A stretch of DNA of 64,000 nucleotides from Phycomyces blakesleeanus NRRL 1555(-). Taxonomy: Eukaryota; Mucoromycota; Mucoromycetes; Mucorales; Phycomycetaceae. Shown in pieces: positions 10,902 through 23,202 of this stretch; the stretch's first letter is position 1, and every line of letters starts with the position of its first letter. The notes below the pieces were generated by a model. The model was not told the DNA's origin. It saw nothing but the letters and a program-made list of their open reading frames with translations, and ran no database searches. The stretch is taken from assembly GCF_001638985.1 (NCBI RefSeq), contig NW_017265134.1:1889732-1953731 (forward strand), in the 5' to 3' direction. The translations under genes and the position numbers were made by a program.

Positions 10902-13900
10902 CTAGTTTGTGGAAAGTACTTCCTTGTATACAACATTATCAGTATATACAGTAGTTGGGGGCATAAGTGTGTCATATGGACACTTAATCATAATTTTGAC
11001 CCCAGATGGTCTCCAAACCCAAGAAAGAGCAACATATAATTGGCCATGACCAAATACTGGGGATGGGAGATACAGACCAACACTGTCAAGGGTTTGATCC
11101 TGTGCTTTTTTTATGGTCATTCCAAAGGCAAGACGGACAGGAAACTGACAATGCTAGAAATTGATTGAGGAAGTAGACTTGGAAGGACTAAGCTTGATCT
11201 TAGGAATAAGAACAAGTTTTCCACAGTGTAATCCAGTTACAATTGTTGTTTTGATTACATGGCCACCGAATGAATTACATATCAGACATGTACCATTACA
11301 TAAGTCATTCTTAGGGTCAAGGTTGCGAAGAAGCATTATAAGACAGCCTTTTTTTAGTATAAGAGAATTTGGAGGCAGTGACCCAGGGTTAAGACTGTTA
11401 AGTAACTCAATTGGATATGCTAACAAATCATTTTCACTTAGCCCTTTGTCAATGCTTTTAAACTTGTGTGCCTCTCCAGGGAACTGATTAATTAATATAC
11501 TATTAATTTTCTTAACTTTGTTGTTCTTAGAAGTAAGGATTGTATGACCCATTAAGAAGTCAGTATTTGTTGAGTTGTTAGCAAGATCATAAAATATTGT
11601 ACTGGCCAGATGCTTGAGAGTATGGCCATCTGCACGCATTTGTGTACGAACAGGAATAGAGAATTTGTCATCAGCTACAGAAACTGAGCCACTACCAACT
11701 TGTAACAAATATGCTGCAAAATCTCTGAGATCATCTACTCTATTTTGGTCACTTACTTGTGCCACGTGCATGTTCTGACTAAGGGAAGCTGCTTTACATA
11801 CAACCACAAAAGAGATTTGTTGATACACTGTGCTACAAGTTATGCTCTTGAAGATCGAGGGACAACAGGAAGAACTTGATGGATGTCTCCTTTAAAAACA
11901 AAAAGTTTCCCTCAAAATAGTACATGCTCAAGTATTGGGTTTATTGCCTTCATGATATCTTGCATGGTTTGACTTACAGCATTAAAAATATCCTTGCTTA
12001 TCATCAAGGCTTCGTCCCAGACAATGAGCTCAGTTCTTTGGAGTAATTTTGCAAGTTGGGAATTGATGGGAATATTATACATTGAATGTGTATCAACTTC
12101 GAGAAGGATTTTGAAAAGGGAATGAGCTGTTTGACCACCATCCAAAAGCAAAGCAGCGATTCCATTTGTTACAACAGCAAGTATAAACTTTTCTTGTTGT
12201 CTAACTTTTCTGAGTAAAGAATTAAAAACAAAAGTCTTTCCAGTACTGCCTGGGCCATCAATGAAGAAGAGTCTTGACATATTATGTTCTGCATTGACTG
12301 CTTCCATTATACTGCTGTAAACTGATCTTTGATCGTTGTTAAAATCAAAGGTATCTGGGTCTGGTAATGTCAATGCTTCAGCAGAAAGGTCTTCCTGTTC
12401 ACTAACCAATGTATGTCTTCTATATGTCCGACTTTGCTCTGCTATTACTGGCATAGGTGGAAGGACGAAACCATCAAAAGAAGATATTGATACTGTATTA
12501 ATGGACAGGTGGTTTTCTATACTCCACATGCATTGGTCATACATAACTTGAGATGATTCAAGAGAAGGGTTGAATTGCTCTGTTTGTGCTGTGTGAAGAT
12601 AATCTTCTATCATTGATTTTCAGTGGGCATTCCAAAGAGCAAAAGGGTCTGATATCTTATAAAAGACTAACAGGACTGCAAACAACCATCTCATTTCTGA
12701 TAGAAGCGAAAGGGCAGCAGCTTCTTCCATGCAAGTATTCCACTCACAATCATCTACTAACAAACCAAGAGCACGGCATGCAGTCTGATTTGTGTCATAT
12801 TCTACACCTTCTATAGTTCTTAAATGTTGGAAACTTGTGGCTCCTCAAACGTTGTGTAATAAAATATGCAGGAAGTACTTCTCAGGATCTCTAAGTAATA
12901 CTGCATATACTCTTCCTATGGTTCCTTTTTAAAACCTTATACATGGAGTCCACACTTTTTCTTTTGTTTGCCAAACATAGTGGCTAGGAAACTCCACATA
13001 GAGATATTGTCGAGACTCTGTATTTTCAACATTGTATACAAACCATGACGTCAATGTGGTGTTGATGTTGATGTTGGACAGTCTTTCTGCGTTTGTGGAA
13101 TTAAGGTAGTATACAGGCTGCAGGTTTTCGAGATGAACAGCAAGTCTTTGGTAAGTGGGGAATTCGTGATGGAGCTTGAAAGAGAATATTCTCCAACATG
13201 TCTCAGATGCTGACACATATCTGGCATCAAGAAATTCATTCACTTCATTTGTGTGTTGTTGCTCTTCTTGCGGAGCTCTAGTTACTGCATTTTCTGTTCT
13301 TGTTGGCTGCACGCTTGCTATTGCACAGTCATGGCCTTTGTAAATGTACTTTTACAGATATTTGATAGAAGATACAGAGGTACTGATCTCAACGTTAATA
13401 TGGGCATCATATTTTGCACACAAATATTTGTTGTGAGGAACAACCCAAAGGTTATTCACTTCTATATCTCCTTTCTTAACTGTTCTTCCATTTAAGCATC
13501 TTTTATATAAAGGATGCCCAGTCCTATCCTCAACTGTTTCTGTTTGTTCTTTCTTTGGGTAATGCTTTTCACAATTATCATTCTTCATGCACCGTGCTGT
13601 CTCATTTAGCTCACTGCATGGACCATGGATCATATTTCTGCTGACTGTAGCATATGCAAGAGGTTCAGTAATTAGATCAGATATTTTGGCTGATACTATA
13701 TGATCATAGTCTTGAACTGTTGTTAGCTTATCTTCTGGACACAGAATTAATAATATGTGGATATGTGGGAGTCCCTGCTTCTGAAATTCGATCACATAAA
13801 TGAATGTCAGCACTTTCCCAAATACATATCTCTTGGTCAAGTCCTTTATAAGCTCCTTTAGTTTCAAGTTAAAAACTTGAGAGCAAATATCTGTGTGGTG

Positions 13901-16353
13901 ATCCAGACACTCGGATGTTGGATTTATCACATATAAGAACATATTCATATTGGGATAGCGTAGTAGCTATCATCTTGTCAGTATAAAATATATATAAACG
14001 ATTAAGTAATCAGCCCAATAATTATTACAGTTAGTACTGTAGATAATAGCTTAAAGATTGTTAAGATAATTATATCATACTGCTGGGTAAACTGTGTCAG
14101 ATCGATATGGAGCTAATTTAGTAGGAAGTCCTAAAGCTCTAGTATAAAAGAGAAAAGAATAGCTAAGAGCTAAAGAAGTACGATTTATGACTTGATGTCA
14201 TAATTGTAACACCAACACTAGTTAAGCAGTAAATACACTCTAATAACCAAATAAAGTAAAGGAAGAAAGCCTTAAGAAACTAAGACGTAATGACAAGAGC
14301 AGATGGTGTTTTCTTATAAAAAGGGACACTTTTTATTTATGAATAAATGGCAGCTTATATACAGTCTCAAAGTATTTCTATATGTCTCTATTTATTAAAT
14401 TTATTATTTTTTTATTGTTTCATACCTGAAATACCACAATCTGGCCTGTCATTAGCTTTTTGTCTACCTAGAAGAGAAGAAGTAATCTCTGGCCACTGTG
14501 GGCTGCAAGTAAATGTAATGAACAAATCAGGCTTGTCAAAGTGATGAACAATGCTCATTGCATCCTGATACAACTCACGCATGTGTTGTGAACTGCCAAT
14601 AAATGAGGAAGAAAGAATTACTCTCTTTCCAAGATTTGCCACATTTGTATTGTCAAGGGTAATTGCATCCTGGATGCCACTATACAGATCTACACGAAGG
14701 TGAGCTTGATTTTTGTTGATGTAGTGTAAATGGTTATGTTCAACTTTGGTATACATATCAACAATAAATTGCTGAAAGAGGTGGCCAAAGAGGTGGAGGT
14801 GATGTTGAGATGATTGACGGTACATCAAATGACTGGAATACTACTGCATCACTGTTACACACTTTCCTGAAAGAGAGGTAGATTTTATGGTCCAGCCATC
14901 TTCACTGTATAGAAAAATCAAAACATAGTGAAGAGCATCATAGGATTGATGGTATTCATTTATGTTTTAGAGAGTGTTATTAATAGTATGCAGAACAATG
15001 TCTTGAGAAGAGGCTATTTCATTGCTCATTATTAATATAGCAACTTTATCAGTGGTTGGAGCATTGTAGCATCTCTGATCTTGGGAAGCCTCTGCAATTA
15101 AACGCAATGTCAGGTCTGCCATATGGCCATTATGGCTAGAAATTTGATTCATTGATCTGAACAAAGACACAAATGGATTGATATTCAAAAGAACAGACTG
15201 TATCTTTTCAATAATTTCTTTGTTTAAATATAGAGCATTGTGTTGACGGTGTTGAACTTGAGTTTGAGAATTATATATATATAAATGGGCATATTTAGAA
15301 TGAGCAAGATCTTGATCACTTGTTGAGGAAATAGATCCCATCCTATGGCAAACAGTTCCATGGATTCTGAAATTATAGGCTCCTCCTATATTGTTGGCAA
15401 CCAAATTGTTGATTTTTGCTCCCAAAGAAGTAAAACTCAAAGTACTGTTGTAGCTTCTGATTTTTTCATAGAAATGACTGGTGTTTTGTCTTCCATGTGC
15501 CAAGAGTTCAGTGAATTCAGGTGGCATTGGTTCCAAAGGAGGAAGGACAAACTTTTCATAACTACAGCACATAGAAAATTTAATGTTCTCAACTGTTGAA
15601 CTGCCAATTTTCGCGTTCATCCACATCAAGGTTCCACAGTGTTGACATTCTACATCCATTTGCCCTTGATTGTCAACAGCTGGTTCAGTATACACAGATA
15701 GGCAAGCAATTTTGTGGGTGCTTAGACCATTAATTCTTGATCTGCAGCCAAGTCTGTACCTCGGGTTGTTGGGACACTGTAAGCTGTTACCTTGTCAATG
15801 ATCAGTTCCAGAACAGCTGGGACATTAATGGGAAACAGTGCTTACATCCACTGGCACAATGATCTCTTCTTCTTCTTCTTCTTCTTTTTCGTCCTCATTT
15901 TCATCTTCGTCATCGTCTCCTCTGTCTTCTTCTTCAATTTCTTCTTCAATTTTTTCATCTAATTCGAATTCTTCGATGTCTTCGTCTTCAAAGGTAATAT
16001 CTTCAGAGGTAATATTAACAGGAGAAGCTACTGATTCTGTGCTCAATACAGGCTCTTCCTCAATTCTCATTCTCAAAGCAGCAGCTAAATATGTCAGCGT
16101 TACAAAAGTTAAAATTTGTGTTATTGCTTAATTGTAATAGTTTAGTATTACATCTACTGCTCTCTGCAGGATATTTTTCAATAAATATAAACTCGTTTGT
16201 TCTTTTCTGAGGAATATTAAGAGTATTTTTCTTTTTATTCATTGGACAAAGTAAGCTGGAACTACAGCTATGACAAACCAACTTGCATGAAGCACAACGT
16301 TTCTCAGCGGAAAGCATATTTTTAATTTTAGTTTTTTTAAAGTTATGTTTCAA
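10902..16353 (-). pseudogene. Helitron RepHel (rolling-circle replicase/helicase), disrupted
   Basis: Pieces in order: a Cys-rich N-terminus (16353-16180, CASCKLVCHSC), an acidic Glu-rich exon (about 16090-15840), a further zinc-binding region (CQHCGTLMW), the Helitron-like N domain (FITFTCSPQWPEI at about 14500), Rep with GLPHIHILL (about 13780) and the catalytic Tyr region, then a Pif1-type helicase with Walker A GPGSTGKT (12256-12233) and LIVWDEALMIS, and the C-terminal motif LYLPSPVFGHGQLYVALS. Damage: a TAA at 13352 inside the Y-x-x-K-Y motif, an LTR inside Rep, frameshifts near 12930, 12620 and 11910, and a TAG at 11154. RepHel normally nicks and unwinds one strand to drive rolling-circle transposition; this copy cannot make a full protein. 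Confidence 0.85.
13894..14438 (-). mobile_element. Solo LTR, family B, inside Helitron Rep domain
   Basis: A 545-bp unit with TGTGGT...ACCACA ends is flanked by ATCTG at 13889-13893 and 14439-14443. Removing it with one duplication restores the Helitron frame from NDRPD to ICSQVFNLK, which proves insertion into coding sequence. It is homologous to 59254-59799 in the same orientation. No internal retroelement genes are present. Confidence 0.92.
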
Positions 16354-16570
16354 TAAAATTCTTAAAAGATGAAGAAGGGGTTTTTTTTAGAGAAAATAAC
16401 ATTTATTATAATAATTTTTATTATATTCATTTTCAGAAAATAATTAGGTACGCTTTTTTAATCTGGGAAAAAAAGACATCTTCATTATTAACTGAATAGG
16501 ATATATGTATATGAGAGAGGAAGGGGGAAATGTGTTTGTTTTTTGTATTTCAAAGGCAGAGTATAGTCGG

Positions 16571-16730
16571 TAAGTCATGTGATTTAGAAAAGGCAAGGAT
16601 TTTAAGATAATGAAAAGTGGTAGTTGCTAAGTCATGTGATTTAGAAAAGATAAGAATTTTAAGATGGTTGTAAGTTCCAAATTGGGAATAGGTAAATCAC
16701 ATGATTTTTAGTTACTAAGGATTTTAAAGA
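16571..16730. repeat. Degenerate direct repeats in Helitron leader
   Basis: Two near-identical copies of TAAGTCATGTGATTTAGAAA begin at 16571 and 16628, each followed by AAG.ATTTTAAGAT. A third diverged copy with TCACATGATTTTTAG starts near 16693. They lie upstream of RepHel and could be protein-binding or promoter sites; function is not shown. The rest of 16354-16963 has no gene. Confidence 0.6.
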
Positions 16731-16963
16731 TATAAATTTACATTACTTTATAGATAAAATATATGGCAAAAATAGGCTAGATAAAACTTGATGAGATAAT
16801 TGTAAATAAAAATATAAAGAAAAATAGCTATATAAATATTTCGTCATGAAAGAAGAAATAGATGAAGTTATAATATATAACTATAAGAAAAGAAAAATAT
16901 TGAAAAGAAGTATGTTATAAATAAAGGGAAAAACTATTCAGTTAACAATTTTGGTAAAGTAGT

Positions 16964-17496
16964 TGTTGTGGTGGTTGAAGTTGAAGAAGTTTTTAAGAGG
17001 AAGAATTGAAGATTTGAGATTAGAAACAAAGATTTGTGAGAAATTGTGTAGGTTTTGTTTATTGAGAAAGGATTTTGTATCAAAGTTTGACCAGGTTCCT
17101 ACACTGAACTACTACTGCTATTTATATTATTTTGGATCGGGAAAATTATATGACTGGGGTCAGGTAATTGATCCTATCTGAGCCTTAATCAGAGCAACGT
17201 GATCTTGGGATAATTAATGTATAATTAATTATATAAATGTGTGTAGTTCCAATGAAGTATAAACATCGAAAGTAAATGTGTTTATAAGTTATAATTATGC
17301 TTATAATAATCCACTGATGTATCCCATATTATGGTGATATCATCATATGAAATATAATCACTATCATGCATGCTAAACCTGTGTGTTAAATAATAAAGTA
17401 ATCGGTAGACACCTTTGACTGGAATAGCTGAGGCCTTATATTATTTCCTTCAGACTTATTCTCAATTACAGCAGTAGTCAATACTCATTTACAACA
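16964..17496 (+). mobile_element. LTR, family A, with non-matching flanks
   Basis: A complete 533-bp family-A LTR, inverted relative to 7931-8462. The flanking pentamers are GTAGT on the left and TATAT on the right, so there is no target duplication, although the other three family-A copies here all have one. It joins the truncated Helitron to the last intron of a partner gene whose upstream exons are missing. The simplest reading is recombination between two LTR insertions with loss of the DNA between them. The 72-codon frame inside (also in the 47783 copy) reflects LTR identity, not a gene. Confidence 0.85.
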
Positions 17497-17515
17497 TATA
17501 TAAATATGTTTTTAG

Positions 17516-17677
17516 TTTAATAACCTTATCTTCAACATTGATGAGATTGTGAAAGAAAACTTGGGTAACAACATTTCCCAGTTGTTAGACAGAAATCTTG
17601 CCAGCCTGTCTGAGAAACTAGTTCCCAATGACGTCATGTTATGTTTCCCTCTGTGGACCCTTAGAGATGGGCCATAA
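17516..17677 (+). pseudogene. Last exon of Tnp-2 partner gene (rest deleted)
   Basis: A 53-codon open exon follows a TTTTTAG acceptor and reads FNNLIFNIDEIVKENLGNN, then FPLWTLRDGP and a stop. It aligns with the last exons of the partner genes at 2432 (start FNRLL, end LPHWAINDE) and about 60922 (start YNNLIELVDE, end LPQWAIRNGP). All upstream exons are absent because the LTR junction lies in the preceding intron. It is tail to tail with the transposase remnant. Confidence 0.65.
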
Positions 17678-17863
17678 TAAAAATAATAAAAATCATTGTT
17701 TATCTCATCTTATTTATTCTTATCTTCACAAACTCGATGCTGACGATTTATATAAAGATAGTAATTATTTTTCTCTGCCCTTTTTTGTTATCATCATTTA
17801 CTTTACTTTATCTTTTTTAAAAAAGAAAGAAAAGAAAGAAAGGATATTTATTATTGTTTTTTT

Positions 17864-20800
17864 TTAAGCATAAAGCTTTTTTGGTAATGCAATTACCAGT
17901 TTTTTTGGACAAGTCCTGTTGTATGATTAGCAATTGCTACTTCTAAAGAGATTCTATGTACAGGCAAAATTGAATGATAGTTTGATGACGAAGGTGTTGA
18001 ACCACAAATATCAACTTCATCTTTCTCTCATGATTTATCTCCATGTAATAGAAGCCAGTTGACAAATACAAATACATGTTGATCATGATGAGTGGAATCA
18101 GCTTCATAGTAGGGCGACGTTGGAGGAGGAGTAAATGAATGAATGAAGATATACTTGATTTGACAAGTGAAGGTTGTTTCTATACTTCTATCACTGCCAA
18201 GAAATAATGATTGGACATATGATCTGCGGCCAGTGGTGCCATTATTGCCATAGAACACTTGGCCAAGAATATTGATTGATTTTAACTTTATAATCTGATT
18301 GTCAACAAAGAATGGAGAGGCAGCAGCATTTTGATAATGGACGAGATCAGGAGTGAGGTACGTGAGTTTGTAGTATTCCAACAAATGGGAATAATCAATA
18401 TCACCCATTGAAGAAGGTTTACTAGCTGAAAGTGGGAGAGATGTAGGTGGGAGAGATTTGTTGTCTAAGATAGGAATTCTAGCAGTTTCAGAAGAATTCA
18501 CAAATGCTTGCAAAATGAATGATGGCTGAACAATGTGAAGGAGGCAGATGGCAAGATAAGGACAGGTGTAGATGAACAGACAAGTTTGAAAAGGACAGGA
18601 AGAAAGGGAGCTTGAGTGAGACATGTGAGAGCAGAATTAACAAAATCACTTTTGTATATATCTTCAACAAAGCATTTCATAAATGTGGCTTCAAAACCGT
18701 TCTTGCTGTTTGTGCTGATATTCTTGAGTAGGCCATTGTATCTCTCAAATGCAAAGAGCCAATAACTATACACTGGTCCAAAATTGAAAATAGTTTCTCG
18801 AAAATGGAGATGTAAGTGCATATTATAGATAAGGATTGTGGTAGTGTAAATTTCGTTGCATTTTTCACAAAAGCTTTTGAGATGTCTATGGGCAGTATTA
18901 ATATTATCAAATGTAATGCTGGGCTTTACAAGGTGACAGCATACATAGACAAAATCAATCCAGTTATTGAAATGCAAGGATGAGAGCACTGACTTCAACA
19001 CCACTGGAGAATATATCAATACCCACAACTTCCACTTGTTTGCTTTCATAAATGCAAATTATTTGCCAATTTTGCTTTTTAATGCAGTATATCCCCTTGG
19101 CACAATCATCTTATCAGCTATCTTTTGCATGGCAATGAAATATTTGTCTCCGAGAACACCACGTTCAATCCACTGATCTATCATTCTTTTTGCTGTCCCC
19201 AAGAACAGGTTGTGTATGGGATCATTGATTGTTTCACATACTATATCAAAGTATCCAAGGCGATGCAACTACAACCATCGAACACCATTTTCGATTTCCA
19301 GATGCTGCCTTTCTGAGATGATAACTGCGTTCTTTCACTCCTCAGCATGCAGTCTATTCTTCTCACAGTTACGATGACACCACTCAGACTCTTTAAATCT
19401 ACGGAAATCAACCTTGTTTGTGCTGTCAAAGCGAGTGAAATGACGGTTGCACTTAAAGCATGCGCAAGTGCTATTATGCATAGTAAATCCACTGGTCTTT
19501 CTGGCAGCTGGGATGTTGCAGGCAACCATCATCAGTGCAGCACGAATCACTTCGCCAGCAGGAGACTCAAATGTTGGGATTCTTACCCCACAATACAGCT
19601 GTATCAACTCATCTACCATTGGCTCAAGATAGTTATTTATCTCATCAGTTTTAGACTCCTTGGGACCAGGCATAAGTCCTACAAGGATTATGTTCTTGGC
19701 TTTAAACCAGTCACTGCGAGGCAAGTTGTTAATGGCCAAGTAGATTGAACCACAGGAGTATGTAACTTTATCAAACGGCTGAAACCAGTCAATATTGAGC
19801 ATCAGCATCAGCAAACGAGGCTGCTCAACAAATAAAACACCATTACTATCCTTGAGTTCTTTCCAAACCGCACCATCATACACATCGCACATTGTGTCTA
19901 CTAATTTTAGCTCTGTATTCCATTGACGTATCTTTTCTTCAAAGCCTGGATGATTAAAAAGAATCTTGAATACATTTTTGATGGACTGGTAATGGAAACT
20001 ATGCTTGGGAACCAAAGCACCAGACAAAGATTTCTTTGTCATTTCACAGTTACAAGCTGCATGAGCACATGTCTTTACAAAGAAGCAGCGAGGAGGGACA
20101 GATTGATTTTCTTTGTAAATTGCATGGCAATCCTTGCAGGCCACAAATTGTTTTATGTCCTTGGAGAGCTCACAGAATCCTGTCATATACTGAAGACCAG
20201 GCAGACATGTGGGAAGCTGGAAGTCCTGCTTGTAAATCTTCAAGAGCTTGTTGATGAACTCAATCAAGACAACTGCGCCCTTGTTGACCACGTAGCGGGA
20301 TGCAAATAGCACAGTGAATGTTGCGATGAATCTGTGTACAGGATTCTCAGGCATACTGCTGTTTGAAAACATGTCTATTTAAAAATATAAAAAAATATTA
20401 ATTTTTTTGACTTTTTTTTAGATTTTTTTGACTTTCACATAAACATTCAGTATTGACTTCTTCAACATCAATATCAACAGTATCTTTGGCATTCTCATTG
20501 CTCTCATACTCAAAGTTCATGTCATTGAAATTGACATCAACCTCATAATCAACTGACATAGGGGAGATATCCAAAACGGGTAAGTCAGACTGATGTGCAA
20601 GAACTTTTACGGATCCAGATTCTTGGACTACAATAGCTACAAATATAAAATATAATAAGAAACTTGTTTTTTTGATACCCAAATAAAAATGTCTTTCACT
20701 CTGCATCAACATTCATTACATATCTCTGCGCACCTGTGTTTAATATAAAAGCTATTAATATATAAAAATGCAAATTTTATATTATAAATGACATATCAAG

Positions 20801-20944
20801 TTCACTTCTGATAGCATCTTTTAAAGCTGCTTTCTTGCCATGACACTGGGCAGTTCTCTTTGACACTAAGATGTATTCATTATAATTTTTAATGCACTTG
20901 GTATAATAGCACTCTTCAAAGTTTTGTTTGATAGTAGAAGACAT
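17864..20944 (-). pseudogene. Tnp2-family transposase of Tnp-2, inactivated
   Basis: Exon 1 (20944 to about 20797) starts MSSTIKQNFEECYYTKC; an acidic exon lies at about 20640-20442; the main exon starts at 20373 (MFSNSSMPENPVHRF). Landmarks are LNIDWFQPFDK, VACNIPAARK, CFKCNRHF, DPIHNLFLGTAKRM and a LPKKLYA tail. In-frame stops interrupt it after HAEE (19335), before LHRLGYF, after SKIGK (19059) and at about 18028, with frameshifts near 18550 and 17890. The VACDIPAARK motif has N for D here. Several of the stops replace residues that relatives show as Trp, Gln or Arg, fitting C-to-T decay. Confidence 0.85.
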
Positions 20945-21419
20945 GACGTTTGTGTTTTTTTAATAATGAAATAAAAGGGAAACAGGTGTTACATTTATCT
21001 ATTCACAAAGACTTTATAGTAATAAATAAAATAACTTTTGTTGCTTGTTATATCCGAGCCAATAGAATATAGTAAAAGCAGATTTTTTTATTTGAACACA
21101 AAAAGTAGTGCTGAGATGAAATATACTCTAGATATACATTATCACTGAATTATTTTGGCACTAGTATATTCAGGGGTATTTTTTCAGTGAATAGTATAAT
21201 AATGAAGTCTAATAAAAATTTAATAAAAAATAGTGTAAATAAATATTGGCAATAAAGAAGTGTATAAAATTAGAGGAAAGAAGTATAATTTTTAGTAGGT
21301 GACAGATGTTTCTGAGGTGATAATATAGATGGGTATTCTAATTATTTAAGGAATGGAATGAAATTGGAGGTTTGGGTATAAAGGGTATCGGAAACAAGAT
21401 TTTCTAAGAAACCTGGGGG

Positions 21420-22394
21420 GATCATACCTGTCTCTCAAGACACGTCACCTGGTTGACTCACCATTGATGTCAACATCCACGAGTCCGATATCACTTGTCA
21501 TGGCTCACCGCCAGACCAAACCACCAAAGGAACCCACCATCTGGTGTCTATCATCAGAAACTGGCTGAAGCAGGATTTGTTCACAAGACACGTGAAAAAC
21601 TGATGAGTGTGGTACTTGAATTTGTAGTAAATGTTGACAGGTGATATTATCATGGTTTTTGAGGTTTGAATAGGTTTGTAAATGTGAAATAATCTCTCTT
21701 TTTTACAAGAGAGAAAAAGACAAACTCAAAAGAAAATGTAAAATTAAAGATAATAAAATCAATAAAAGAAAAATAAGAGAAAAACAGTACTATTGATCAA
21801 TCTCAATAGACTTGACTTAATATACTCAGATAATCAAACAAGTAAAATATCAACAGCGTTAAATATTCAGAGAACTTGTCAGAAAATAAAACAAAGAAAA
21901 ATTTATGTTTATTAAATGCAAGTATTGCGATATTTATAGTTTTGCAACTGACTTGTTGAATAATTAAATAAATAAAATTATAAAAAAAAATATAATAAAA
22001 GTTGTATAATTGACAATCTATTAAATGTGATTTGTTCTTTACTATCATTAAGTACAAATAAAATAATATAATTATTAAGTCATAATCATGAAGATAATTA
22101 TGCTTGTAAGAATATATAATAAAAATAATATTAAATCCAAGTTGATTTGTTCAGTTAAATATAATGAGAAAATAATATACAATGTATAGTTGCCTAAAGT
22201 TATTGTTGACAGGATAATGCTTTTTCGTTGAACTTATTAGTATTTTGCTCTACAAATAAAAAAATTGCTTTCTATTCAGCCTCGGCCACTGTTGGAAAAT
22301 CAAAAAATAATAATAATAATAGAATATAATTTTTCTAGAATTACAAAGAATTCTACAACATCACCACACTGCCAGACAACAGAAATTTTGTTAA
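21420..22394 (+). repeat. Repeat D, near-complete copy upstream of tRNA-Arg
   Basis: About 970 bp that matches, inverted, the split copy at 39105-39171 plus 46288-47216. The shared terminus ends GAAATTTTGTTAA at 22394, 44 nt before the mature 5' end of the tRNA gene. No credible long open frame and no clear TG...CA LTR ends were seen, so the class is unknown; it may be an LTR, a non-LTR retroelement fragment or a non-autonomous element. The far end near 21420 is defined only by loss of similarity. Confidence 0.7.
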
Positions 22395-22438
22395 ATACTA
22401 AGAATGGTAATATAACAACCCGTGTCAATATATCAAGT

Positions 22439-22511
22439 GGGACTATGGCCCAATGGACAAGGCGTCTGACTACGAATCAGGAGATTCCAGGTTCGACCCC
22501 TGGTAGTCTCA
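22439..22511 (+). tRNA. tRNA-Arg (anticodon ACG)
   Basis: A 73-nt cloverleaf with no intron. The acceptor stem GGGACTA pairs with TAGTCTC; the anticodon loop CTACGAA sits between TCTGA and TCAGG; the T arm is CCAGGTTCGACCCCTGG. The ACG anticodon (A34 becomes inosine) reads CGU, CGC and CGA. The T-run expected for Pol III termination is only weakly represented just downstream (CTTG..TTTG). Confidence 0.95.
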
Positions 22512-22639
22512 CACTTGAGTTTGTTCAGAGTCTATCTAGATTCTTGTTTTTTATTTTACTCTAATATGTTGTACCCGAATTCTTGTCAGCCAATCAGTGT
22601 CGTGCTTAATTTTGGTGATACATGTTCTAGTGACTTGTT

Positions 22640-23150
22640 CTTAAAAAAGAAGCAGGAATTAGAATGATTATTCATCAGTTTGTAATTTTAGAAATTTTTA
22701 ATCAACTTATAATAATTTGTAATATTACTAGACACTACTTGAGTGTAGTCAAAAATGAATAATCATTTCAAAAAGTATATAAGATAACCCAAAGCAAAAT
22801 AATAAAAGTCATCTTTTTATCCTCTCTCTTATTTACTTACTCCTGTGTTATTAAAGCCTGACCAGTTTGGCTACATTTACAGTGAATTTGAAGATAGCCT
22901 AGATCAGGAACGACATCAGAATGACAATTGTCGTTTTCAATCTGGGTTGTTTTTCCAATGCTATAACACAGCCAAAATTGATCAAACTCACTGAGAATCG
23001 TAAATGAAGATAAAAGTGTCAAGTCTTGATCTGGTATTTCTTTTCTGGCACTTGTAACTCAGTCACAGAATCAATACCACTAGAGATCGTCAAGTTTTAA
23101 GAATAGTTTTTTAGATAAGAATAAAGATGCTTTTTATTAATTATGTTTCT
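22640..23150 (-). repeat. Repeat E, copy 1
   Basis: About 500 bp with a GAGAGAGGATAAAAAGATGAC stretch on the minus strand and inner blocks that match 31880-32212 and 38722-38775 in the other orientation. Sub-blocks such as CAATCTGGGTTG are rearranged between copies. It has no coding capacity. It may be a retroelement LTR relic, but its ends were not resolved. Confidence 0.5.
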
Positions 23151-23202
23151 TGACTATTTATACAAAATGATGTTTGATCTCTGGCTAAAAAATAGCTATA
23201 AT

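Larger units (their letters stand above)
10556..16963 (-). mobile_element. Helitron, decayed; 5' end not resolved
   Basis: The 3' terminus is on the left. Read on the minus strand it shows a GC-rich hairpin (GGGGAGCACCGCTCCCC) followed directly by CTAG and a host T, the Helitron rule of a hairpin then CTRR inserted at AT. A second perfect hairpin (C7-TTT-G7) lies just inside. The body encodes a RepHel protein in pieces (10902-16353). The 5' end should begin TC after a host A near or beyond 16.9 kb, but the boundary is lost against an LTR at 16964. A family-B LTR is inserted at 13894-14438. Confidence 0.8.
17497..21189 (-). mobile_element. Tnp-2: truncated Tnp2-type CACTA element
   Basis: Contains the last exon of a partner gene and a full-length but dead transposase gene. 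The right terminus is probably at 21189, read on the minus strand as CACTGAAAAAATACCCC, close to the CACTGCAAAAATCCAC end of Tnp-5, whose transposase is of the same subfamily. The left part was removed at the LTR junction 17496/17497, so no duplication can be checked. The 250 bp between the first exon and the terminus hold no gene. Confidence 0.7.

Noticed and set aside
15838..16131. A Ser-rich plus-strand frame
   Set aside because: Complement of the poly-Glu exon of the Helitron protein (GAA/TTC repeats).
16963..17181. A 72-codon frame present in two family-A LTR copies (also 47782-48000)
   Set aside because: Conserved because the LTRs are nearly identical; it is broken by changes in the other copies and has no protein-like features.
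21600..22394. Repeat D as an ordinary LTR
   Set aside because: Its conserved terminus does not start with TG or end with CA and no 5-bp duplication was found, so it was left unclassified.
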